DNA of 13,250 nucleotides from JBOGEN01 sp050743265 (GTDB taxonomy: Bacteria; Actinomycetota; Actinomycetes; JBOGEN01), in contig JBOGEN010000017.1 in assembly GCA_050743265.1 (NCBI GenBank), forward strand, positions 1 through 13,250, in the 5' to 3' direction. Below are positions 6,479 to 11,717 of the stretch, one piece after another. The translations under genes were made by a program, and so were the position numbers. The notes under the pieces are model-generated. The model was given only the letters and a program-made list of their open reading frames with translations, did no database searches and was not told the DNA's origin. Numbering within the stretch: the first letter of the stretch is position 1; the number at the start of each line of letters is the position of its first letter.

Positions 6479-6808
6479 TCAGGCGACGGTGACCTTAGCG
6501 GCCGGGGTCCACAGGCCCGGGCGACCGATGCACGCGATGGGCTCCGGAAGCGGACCAGGGTCAGTGATCACCCAGTGCCAGTACCCCGGCTCCCCATCCG
6601 GGTGATCACGTACGCAGTCGACCACCGTGACCACCCCGACCAGGGCACCGCGCGGGAGGTCCGCAGGGACCCCTGGCCGCGCGTCTGTGCGCGCCGCGTG
6701 GACCAGGAGGGGTCCTCGGTGGGTCGTGCGCCAGGACCGGTTCTCGACCGTCTTGCGACCCCGCACAAGATCGTCGGCCCAGGGCTGACGCACCGACAGT
6801 GCGCGCAC
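6479..6808 (-). CDS. ASCH-domain protein
   Basis: The 109-residue protein is an ASCH (activating-signal-cointegrator homology) domain over nearly its full length. It opens with MRALSVRQPWADDLVRGRKTVENRSW and continues RGPLLVHAA, then LPRGALVGVVTVVDCV and GPLPEPIACIGRPGLW. The motifs 'SVRQPWAxxxxxGxKxVExRxW' and 'GxLLVHA' are diagnostic of the PUA-like fold, which binds RNA or modified nucleosides; some relatives hydrolyse N4-acetylcytidine, but I cannot show that activity here. GTG 6808 is preceded by GGAGGG (6823-6818) at 9-nt spacing. ASCH genes are frequent in actinobacterial phages and integrative elements, consistent with its place as the last gene before the element's right junction. 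Confidence 0.85.
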   Translation of the reverse strand: MRALSVRQPWADDLVRGRKTVENRSWRTTHRGPLLVHAARTDARPGVPADLPRGALVGVVTVVDCVRDHPDGEPGYWHWVITDPGPLPEPIACIGRPGLWTPAAKVTVA

Positions 6809-7022
6809 GGTCGTTCACCCTCCGTCCCGGTCGGCTCCGTTCTCTCGACCAGCCTGCGCCGTGCGCCGAGAGTGAGCGCCGCTGCCCCATACCGTGATCG
6901 GGGGAGTTGGAACGGGTGGTACAGGAGCCAAGATCAAATCCCGCACTTTTCCCGCAAACTCTGCGGGACGCCACCTATTCTTACTCTCCGTAGCCAACTC
7001 AGTCGGCGCAAACTTGCAGGTC
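6809..7022. other. Gene-free right end of the integrative element
   Basis: No coding frame with ribosome-binding site or coding-like third positions is visible here. The right half (about 6930-7020) is noticeably richer in A+T than its neighbours and contains the CCCGCA repeats and the pair CGCAAACT (6953-6960 and 7007-7014). It sits between the ASCH gene and the rnpB remnant, where the attachment-site arm region of an integrase would be expected. Confidence 0.45.
6940..6967. repeat. CCCGCA direct and inverted repeats near the element junction
   Basis: CCCGCA occurs at 6940-6945 and 6951-6956, 11 bp apart, and its complement TGCGGG at 6962-6967. The last two form a perfect 6-bp stem with a 5-nt loop (CCCGCAAACTCTGCGGG). 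No U-tract follows on either strand, so a terminator is unlikely. A related sequence, CGCAAACTTGCAGG, lies at 7007-7020. These are candidates for integrase arm sites. Confidence 0.45.
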
Positions 7023-7100
7023 AGCGAATGGTTGGTGACGTTGGGTGCCGGTCAGAGACCCTCGGGCACAGAACCCGGCGTACAGGCCGACTCGTCCGCC
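7023..7100 (+). ncRNA. rnpB: 3' fragment of RNase P RNA (rnpB), displaced by integration
   Basis: CACAGAACCCGGCGTACAGG (7067-7086) followed by CCGACTCGTCCGCC (7087-7100) matches the universally conserved 3' part of bacterial RNase P RNA (the P4 strand, ACAGAACCCGGC) and the P1 end as it appears in actinobacteria. An upstream stretch (GAATGGTTG at 7026-7034) resembles the conserved AUGAAUGGU region, and 7045-7069 can fold into a hairpin. The other 300 or so nucleotides, including the hallmark GAGGAAAGTCCGGGCTCC, are absent; element DNA stands there instead. It is thus a partial gene converging on map, ending 7 bp before its stop. The left limit of true rnpB sequence is uncertain, anywhere from about 7020 to 7065. 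Confidence 0.7.
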
Positions 7101-7106
7101 CCACAC

Positions 7107-7976
7107 TCAGTCCACGCGCGTGAGGACCTCGTGCCCGGTCTCGGTGACGACGAGCGTGTGCTCGAACTGTGCCGACCGCAGGCCGTCGCGCGTCACCACG
7201 GTCCAGCCGTCGTCCCACATGTCCCAGGCGATGCTGCCCAGGGTGAGCATGGGCTCGATCGTGAACGTCATGCCGGGTTCCATCACGATGCCGAGGTCGG
7301 GGTCGTCGTAGTGAGGGACGACGAGCCCCGAGTGGAAAGAGCGGCCGATGCCGTGCCCGGTGAAGTCGCGGACGACGCCGTACCCGAAGCGCTTTGCGTA
7401 CGCGGAGATGACCCGGCCCACCACGCTCAAGGACCGTCCGGGCGCCACGGCCCGGATCGCGCGCCGGAGTGCCTCCTCCGTGCGCTCGACGAGCAGGCGG
7501 GACTCCTCGTCGACATCGCCGACGAGGAAGGTGGCGTCGGTGTCCCCGTGCACGCCGTCGAGGTAGGCGGTGATGTCGACATTCACGATGTCGCCGTCCG
7601 ACAGCACCGTCGAGTCGGGGATGCCGTGGCAGATGACCTCGTTGACCGAGGTGCACAGTGACTTCGGGAAGGCCGGGCCGCGTCCGCTGCCCGGATAGCC
7701 CAAGGTCGAGGGGTAGGCCCCGTGGTCGCAGAGGAAGGCGTGGCCGACCCGGTCGAGCTCGTCCGTGGTGACCCCGGGCGCGACGTGACGGCCGACCTCG
7801 GCGAGCGCCCGCGCCGCGAGACGACCGGCCGCGGGCATCGCCTCGAGAACCTCAGGAGGCTGCACCCACGGGTCGCCGCTGGGCGTGACGGCCCGCCGCC
7901 CGACGTACTCCGGCCGGGCGATGTGCGGGGGGACCGCTCGCATCGGGGAGACGCGACCGGGTGCAAGCGATGCCAT
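7107..7976 (-). CDS. map: Methionine aminopeptidase, type I
   Basis: The enzyme removes the N-terminal methionine from nascent cytosolic proteins. All five metal ligands of the pita-bread fold are present: Asp in VNVDI, Asp in GDTDATF, His in TGHGIG, Glu in TIEPM and Glu in QFEHT; the substrate-site FPKSLCTSVNEVICHGIP block is also intact. The start at ATG 7976 gives 289 residues, with an N-terminal extension ending in PPHIARPEYVGR, the SH3-binding-like extension of the actinobacterial MapB (MetAP1c) group. No Shine-Dalgarno is seen before ATG 7976, so a leaderless message is possible; an in-frame extension to 8111 is Arg/Pro-rich and unlikely. It is the first intact host gene beyond the element junction. 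Confidence 0.96.
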   Translation of the reverse strand: MASLAPGRVSPMRAVPPHIARPEYVGRRAVTPSGDPWVQPPEVLEAMPAAGRLAARALAEVGRHVAPGVTTDELDRVGHAFLCDHGAYPSTLGYPGSGRGPAFPKSLCTSVNEVICHGIPDSTVLSDGDIVNVDITAYLDGVHGDTDATFLVGDVDEESRLLVERTEEALRRAIRAVAPGRSLSVVGRVISAYAKRFGYGVVRDFTGHGIGRSFHSGLVVPHYDDPDLGIVMEPGMTFTIEPMLTLGSIAWDMWDDGWTVVTRDGLRSAQFEHTLVVTETGHEVLTRVD

Positions 7977-8180
7977 GACAGCCGAGTCTAGGCGTTCATG
8001 CAGCTCCGGCCGGGAGGCGATACCGGCGGCCGGGACGGGGTGGCACCCGTGCGTGCGGTGACCCGTGCGTCGACCGGGTCCGCCCTGCCGGACGAGGCCC
8101 TGACTGTTCACGGGGGTGGTGACGGTGCGGCGGAGCCGCCAAGAGACCGACGGCTCCGCCGCGTCTCGCCTGGACCGGTG

Positions 8181-8738
8181 TCAGGCAGAAACGGCCGGAC
8201 GCCGGGTGGTACGCCGGGCGGTCGAGCGCCTGGCCGTGCTCTTGCGGGCCGTGGTCCTGCGCCCGGTGGTCTTGCGCCCAGCGGTCTTGCGCGCTGGGGA
8301 CTTGCGGGCGGTGCTCTTGCGCGCCGGCGCCTTGCGTGCCGCCGACTTGCGAGCGGTGCCCTTCCGTGCCGCCGTGCGCTTGCGGGCGGTGCCCTTGCGG
8401 GCGGTCTTACGGGCGGTGCTCTTGCGAGCGGTGCCCTTCCGTGCCGCCGTGGTGCGCTTGCGGGCGGTGCCCTTGCGGGCGGTCTTGCGCGCGGTGCCCT
8501 TGCGGGCGGTCTTACGGGCGGTGCTCTTGCGCGCGGTCTTCTTGGCGGCGGTCTTGCGCGCTGGGGCGCTCTCGTCCTCGACCGAGGCCGTCGCGTTCTT
8601 CTGGAGCGTGCGCAGCCAGTTCTGGGCCGCACGCTTGTCCGGCAGTGCCTTCGACTTGGTGATGCTCTGGCCGTTGCTTGCGAGGAGCTCGACTACGTAC
8701 TTGCCCCTCGACTTACGAAGAACGTATTTCGCGGGCAC
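8181..8738 (-). CDS. Nucleoid-type protein: YegP/DUF1508-like domain with histone H1-like Lys/Ala/Arg tail
   Basis: The 185-residue protein has two parts. Residues about 3-50 (AKYVLRKSRGKYVVELLASNGQSI... AAQNWLRTLQKNA) resemble the YegP/DUF1508 fold. From about residue 58 the rest is a repetitive basic tail with about 19 ARK motifs (ARKGTARKSTARKTARK and variants), like eukaryotic histone H1 tails and the tails of actinobacterial nucleoid proteins such as HupB, and is expected to bind DNA or rRNA without sequence preference. GTG 8738 is set by AGGAGG at 8749-8744, 5 nt away. The DNA encoding the tail contains long in-frame duplications. A promoter with a 17-bp spacer lies about 100 bp upstream. 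Which nucleic acid it binds is not visible from sequence. Confidence 0.82.
   Translation of the reverse strand: MPAKYVLRKSRGKYVVELLASNGQSITKSKALPDKRAAQNWLRTLQKNATASVEDESAPARKTAAKKTARKSTARKTARKGTARKTARKGTARKRTTAARKGTARKSTARKTARKGTARKRTAARKGTARKSAARKAPARKSTARKSPARKTAGRKTTGRRTTARKSTARRSTARRTTRRPAVSA
8347..8526. repeat. 75-bp/105-bp tandem duplication within the basic tail
   Basis: The 75-bp segment 8347-8421 is repeated as 8422-8526, both beginning TTGCGAGCGGTGCCC. The second copy is longer by 30 bp: a 3-bp GTG insertion near 8451 and an extra 27-bp unit near 8483-8509. Both changes are multiples of three, so the frame is kept. Shorter ARK-coding units with about 12-27 bp periodicity continue to about 8570 and 8215. 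Confidence 0.8.
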
Positions 8739-8842
8739 GACTTCCTCCTGAAGAGGCTGGCCCTTCCAAACGAGGGCTCTTGAAATGACACGATGGCACT
8801 TGTTGCGCGTTCGTTCCAGCATCATTCCGAAATTCATGTGCG

Positions 8843-8871
8843 ATTGTTCGCGGCGCATCATGCCTCGTCAA
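8843..8871 (-). promoter_or_regulatory. Predicted promoter of the H1-like gene
   Basis: On the minus strand, TTGACG (8871-8866) and AACAAT (8848-8843) are 17 bp apart, matching the sigma-70-type consensus at five and four of six positions. Transcription would begin near 8836, leaving a leader of about 100 nt before GTG 8738. An 8-bp inverted repeat sits immediately upstream at 8874-8895. Confidence 0.5.
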
Positions 8872-8873
8872 CG

Positions 8874-8895
8874 CCTCGCAGGTGCTGCTGCGAGG
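8874..8895. promoter_or_regulatory. Inverted repeat abutting the -35 of the H1-like gene
   Basis: CCTCGCAG (8874-8881) and CTGCGAGG (8888-8895) are perfect 8-bp arms separated by GTGCTG. There is no U-tract and no gene ends here, so a protein-binding site just upstream of the predicted -35 (activator position) is more likely than a terminator. Confidence 0.45.
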
Positions 8896-9044
8896 GTTGA
8901 TGGGTGCGTGCAAGCAGTCCTCACACCCGCCTTCTCACGCCCTCGACGCCTTGTATGTCTTGCGTTCTGGGCGCAGTACGTACCGTCCTATTCGGCGCGC
9001 ACGACGGTGCAGTACACGCTGCGGGCGGCGCTGTCCCCGCGGTA

Positions 9045-9061
9045 GTACGTCGATGACGTAC
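9045..9061. promoter_or_regulatory. Palindrome upstream of npdG
   Basis: GTACGTCGATGACGTAC is a perfect inverted repeat with 7-bp arms around GAT. It is 80 bp upstream of the npdG start and is followed directly by GTACGAC, extending the TACG pattern. The size and symmetry fit a dimeric repressor or activator site, but no partner is encoded nearby. Confidence 0.5.
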
Positions 9062-9140
9062 GTACGACGCGCCCGGGCGTGTCGCACCCGCAATGCACCC
9101 GTCGAAGGGGCTGACAGAGGCGCGCTGGCAGGATGCCGAC

Positions 9141-9815
9141 ATGGCGTACGAGCGGGACGGAGACGAGCTCAGCGGCCTCGTGGTGGGCGTCCTCGGCGGT
9201 ACCGGGGACCAAGGGCGCGGCATGGCGTACCGCTTCGCCCTCGCCGGCGTGGCCGTTGTCATCGGGTCCCGGGACTCCGAGCGAGCGGCGAAGGCCGCAG
9301 GCACCCTGGGCGTCGCGGGGGTACGCGGCACGGACAACGCCTCCTGCGCGGCCGAGGCCGACGTCGTCATCGTGGCGGTGCCCTGGGAGGGTCACGCCGC
9401 CCTGCTGCGGTCGCTGGCCGGGCCGCTCGCGGGCAAGGTCGTGGTCGACTGCGTCAACCCGCTGGGGTTCGACGGCCGGGGGGCGTACGCGCTGGACGTG
9501 CCGGAGGGTGGTGCTGCACTCCAGGCGGCCGCCCTGCTGCCCGAGTCGCGCGTGGTGGCGGCGTTCCACCACGTGTCCGCGGTGCTGCTGCTCGACCCCG
9601 CGGTCACCCAGGTCGACACCGACATCCTCGTGCTCGGCGACGACCGGGAGGCAACCGACCTCGTCCAGGCGCTCGCCTCGGCGGTCCCGGGGATGCGGGG
9701 CGTGTACGCGGGCAGGCTCCGCAACAGCCGTCAGGTGGAGGCGCTCACCGCCAACCTCATCTCGGTGAACCGGCGCTACCGCGCCCACGCAGGCGTGCGC
9801 GTCACGGACGTCTGA
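9141..9815 (+). CDS. npdG: F420H2:NADP+ oxidoreductase (NADPH-dependent F420 reductase)
   Basis: This 224-residue cytosolic enzyme transfers hydride between coenzyme F420 and NADP. The N-terminal Rossmann motif VVGVLGGTGDQGRGMAYRFA (about 14-34) is diagnostic, followed by VVIGSRDSERAA for the NADP phosphate, then ADVVIVAVPW, VVVDCVNPL and a C-terminal helical region with AFHHVSAV, GDDREATDLV and RNSRQVEALTANLISVNRRY. Length agrees with the NpdG family. ATG 9141 is chosen because GGCAGGA (9127-9133) is well spaced; an in-frame ATG at 9093 lacks support. Its stop is followed after 5 bp by the receptor-like gene at 9821. It implies that the host makes coenzyme F420. Confidence 0.93.
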   Translation: MAYERDGDELSGLVVGVLGGTGDQGRGMAYRFALAGVAVVIGSRDSERAAKAAGTLGVAGVRGTDNASCAAEADVVIVAVPWEGHAALLRSLAGPLAGKVVVDCVNPLGFDGRGAYALDVPEGGAALQAAALLPESRVVAAFHHVSAVLLLDPAVTQVDTDILVLGDDREATDLVQALASAVPGMRGVYAGRLRNSRQVEALTANLISVNRRYRAHAGVRVTDV

Positions 9816-9820
9816 CGGCC

Positions 9821-10612
9821 GTGGCCGCCGCCCGCGACGACACCGGCGCGGTCGTGTCGCTGCCTGCAGACGTGCGGCGTGTGGTGTCGCTGGTCCCCTC
9901 GCTCACCGAGGCGGTGGCGGTGACCGAGCCCGGCCTGCTCGTCGGGGCGACCGATTGGTGCAGCCATCCGGGCGACCTGGTGGTGACCCGGGTACGGGGC
10001 ACCAAGAACCCGGACGTGGACGCGGTCGTCGCGCTCGCCCCCGACCTCGTGCTCGCGAACGAAGAGGAGAACCGCGCCTCCGACCTGGATGCGCTGCGTC
10101 GGCGTGGGGTCGCCGTCTGGGTCACCGACATCCGGACGGTGCCCGGCGCGGTGGGCTCGCTGTCCCGGATGCTGGCCGCGTGCGGGCTCGCGCCTCCGGC
10201 GTGGCTGGACGACGCGGAGCAGGCCTGGGCGGAGCTGCCGCACGCGACCGTGCGGCGCCGGGCGTTCGTGCCGATCTGGCGCAAGCCGTGGATGGCACTC
10301 GGGCGGGACACCTTCGCCGGTGACGTGCTGGCCCGGCTCGGCATCGACCACGTGCACGACGATGCGGACGACCGTTACCCGAAGGTGGACCTGGCCGACC
10401 TCCGTGCGGCGCGTCCGGACCTCGTGGTCTGCCCCGACGAGCCGTACGCCTTCAGCCTCGACCGCGACCTCGACGCGTTCCGCGGGTTCGACGCGCCGGT
10501 GGCGTTCGTCTCAGGCCGGCACCTCACGTGGTACGGACCGTCCCTCGTGCGGGCCGCCGGCGTCCTCGGGCGCCAGCTCGCGGCAGCAGTGCCGGCACCG
10601 CCGGCTCTCTGA
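9821..10612 (+). CDS. Helical-backbone metal/corrinoid receptor (BtuF-like), no signal peptide
   Basis: The 263-residue product belongs to the type III periplasmic-binding fold of BtuF and related proteins. RVVSLVPSLTEAVAV near the N-terminus, GATDWCSHP, GTKNPDVDAVVALAPDLVLANEEEN, then YPKVDLADLRAARPDLVVCPDEPY are the standard order of family blocks. Unusually, the protein begins directly at the domain: no signal peptide or lipobox is seen from GTG 9821, and no ABC permease or ATPase gene is adjacent. It may therefore act in the cytosol, as suggested for similar actinobacterial proteins, rather than in uptake. The gene starts 5 bp after npdG and is probably co-transcribed. The ligand (cobalamin, other metal chelate) is not determined by sequence. 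Confidence 0.82.
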   Translation: MAAARDDTGAVVSLPADVRRVVSLVPSLTEAVAVTEPGLLVGATDWCSHPGDLVVTRVRGTKNPDVDAVVALAPDLVLANEEENRASDLDALRRRGVAVWVTDIRTVPGAVGSLSRMLAACGLAPPAWLDDAEQAWAELPHATVRRRAFVPIWRKPWMALGRDTFAGDVLARLGIDHVHDDADDRYPKVDLADLRAARPDLVVCPDEPYAFSLDRDLDAFRGFDAPVAFVSGRHLTWYGPSLVRAAGVLGRQLAAAVPAPPAL

Positions 10613-10616
10613 CCGT

Positions 10617-10629
10617 CCGGTGTGACCGG
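10617..10629. terminator. Short hairpin between convergent genes
   Basis: CCGGT (10617-10621) and ACCGG (10625-10629) form a 5-bp stem with a GTG loop in the 18-bp gap between the convergent ends of the receptor gene and panB. There is no U-tract. It is placed like a bidirectional terminator but is weak. Confidence 0.25.
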
Positions 10630-10630
10630 G

Positions 10631-11545
10631 TCAGTGGAACGCGTGCTCCGGGCCGGGGAAGTCCCCCGAGGCCACGTCCGCCGCGTACTCGCGGGCAGCC
10701 TGGGTGAGCACGCCCCGCAGGTCGGCGTACCGCCGGACGAAGCGCGGGCCGGGCGGGCTGGTGAGGCCCACCATGTCCGTCCAGACGAGCACCTGGGCGT
10801 CGCATTCGGGTCCGGCACCGATCCCGATCGTCGGGATGTGGAGCTCGGCGGTCACGCGCTTGGCCGTGTCCGCGGGCACCATCTCGAGGACCACGGAGAA
10901 GGCGCCCGCCTCCTGCAGGGCGAGTGCGTCGGCGACCATCTGGTCCGCCGCGCTGCCCCGGCCCTGGACCCGGTAGCCCCCGAGCCCGTGCTCGCTCTGC
11001 GGGGTGAACCCGAGGTGCGCCATGACGGGGACGCCGGCCCCCACCACGGCTTCGACCTGGGGGACGACCCGGGAGCCACCCTCGAGCTTGACCGCGTGCG
11101 CCCCGCCCTCCTTCATGAACCGGACAGCCGTCTCCAGAGCCTGGCCGGCGGACGTCTGGTACGAGCCGAACGGCAGGTCGGCCACGACCAGCGAGCTCCG
11201 GGCCCGGCGGCTCACTGCGCGGACCAGGGGCAGCATCTCCTCGACGGTGACCGGCAGCGTCGTGTCGTACCCGAGGACGTTGTTGGCCGCGGAGTCGCCG
11301 ACGAGCAGCACGGGGATACCGGCCTGGTCGAAGATCTCCGCGGTGAACTGGTCGTAGGCGGTGAGCATGGCCCAGCGCTCGCCCCGGTCCTTCATCTGGC
11401 CGAGGTGGTGGATGCGTACACGCCGCCGGGGGGTCGCGTCGCCGGGGGGCGGCGAGCCGTACGGGGCCCGCTCGGCTCCGGAGGAGGCGGGCTCCTGGTT
11501 CGCAGGGTTGCCCGAAGGCGCCTGAGATGGCTGGTTCGTGGGCAC
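10631..11545 (-). CDS. panB: 3-methyl-2-oxobutanoate hydroxymethyltransferase (ketopantoate hydroxymethyltransferase)
   Basis: PanB makes ketopantoate from 2-oxoisovalerate and methylene-tetrahydrofolate, the first committed step of pantothenate and coenzyme A synthesis. The TIM-barrel motifs are all present: LLVGDSAANNVLGYDTT and VVADLPFGSYQ with the Mg-binding aspartates, MKEGGAHAVKLEGG with the third metal ligand, PVMAHLGFTPQS, the catalytic glutamate in LEMVPAD, and TIGIGAGPECDAQVLVWTDM. GTG 11545 has AAGGAG (11558-11553) at 7-nt spacing. At 304 residues it is longer than E. coli PanB (about 264) because of a Pro/Ser/Gly-rich, probably disordered N-terminal extension of about 40 residues. 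It is divergent from the exporter gene. Confidence 0.97.
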   Translation of the reverse strand: MPTNQPSQAPSGNPANQEPASSGAERAPYGSPPPGDATPRRRVRIHHLGQMKDRGERWAMLTAYDQFTAEIFDQAGIPVLLVGDSAANNVLGYDTTLPVTVEEMLPLVRAVSRRARSSLVVADLPFGSYQTSAGQALETAVRFMKEGGAHAVKLEGGSRVVPQVEAVVGAGVPVMAHLGFTPQSEHGLGGYRVQGRGSAADQMVADALALQEAGAFSVVLEMVPADTAKRVTAELHIPTIGIGAGPECDAQVLVWTDMVGLTSPPGPRFVRRYADLRGVLTQAAREYAADVASGDFPGPEHAFH

Positions 11546-11644
11546 AGCAGGGCTCCTTTCGTCTCGAGGCGCCCTCGCGGCGTCCCCGGACTTCTCCCGA
11601 TGGTGTCACGTTCGCCACGAGGTCGGCGCAGAGACTTCCAATAC

Positions 11645-11661
11645 GGTTGCGTATCGCAACC
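11645..11661. promoter_or_regulatory. Operator-like palindrome upstream of the MFS exporter
   Basis: GGTTGCGTATCGCAACC is a perfect inverted repeat with 7-bp arms around TAT. A second, overlapping one, ATACG(11641-11645)/CGTAT(11650-11654), shares it. It covers the predicted -35 of the exporter promoter, the usual position of a TetR-family operator controlling a drug exporter. No regulator gene is in the window. Confidence 0.6.
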
Positions 11662-11676
11662 ATGTCGACCTACGGT
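11647..11676 (+). promoter_or_regulatory. Predicted promoter of the MFS exporter
   Basis: TTGCGT (11647-11652) and TACGGT (11671-11676) are spaced 18 bp. The -10 has the TAnnnT pattern common in actinobacteria. Transcription would begin near 11683, leaving a 35-nt leader before GTG 11718. The -35 lies inside the palindrome, which suggests repression. Confidence 0.45.
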
Positions 11677-11717
11677 GGTCCGCGATACGAGACGTCACCG
11701 TTCCGGAACGAGGCCTT

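Larger units (their letters stand above)
8739..9140. other. Divergent intergenic region between the H1-like gene and npdG
   Basis: About 400 bp without a supported gene. It holds the promoter and inverted repeat of the minus-strand H1-like gene (8843-8895), a GTACGTAC palindrome at about 8977-8984, and a 17-bp palindrome at 9045-9061 nearer npdG. The left half is richer in A+T. The remaining open frames here lack ribosome-binding sites and coding-like composition. Confidence 0.5.

Noticed and set aside
6931..6945. tRNA T-loop-like GATCAAATCCCGC, first considered as a tRNA attachment site
   Set aside because: No complementary T-stem strand and no acceptor or anticodon arm on either side; the rnpB remnant is a better explanation for the junction.
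6951..6967. Hairpin CCCGCAAACTCTGCGGG as an intrinsic terminator
   Set aside because: The T-run (6947-6950) precedes rather than follows the stem on the plus strand, and on the minus strand the stem is followed by A residues.
8215..8570. Regular repeats that might suggest a CRISPR array or minisatellite
   Set aside because: The repeats are in-frame codons for ARK motifs with no unique spacers of constant length; they belong to the H1-like tail.
8882..9820. 5' part of the plus-strand frame that contains the receptor gene
   Set aside because: It overlaps npdG in another frame and translates to Arg/Gly/Pro-rich sequence; the receptor domain begins just after GTG 9821.
10524..11663. Long minus-strand frame overlapping panB in another frame
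   Set aside because: Arg/Pro/Gly-rich low-complexity translation; panB in the other frame has every family motif.
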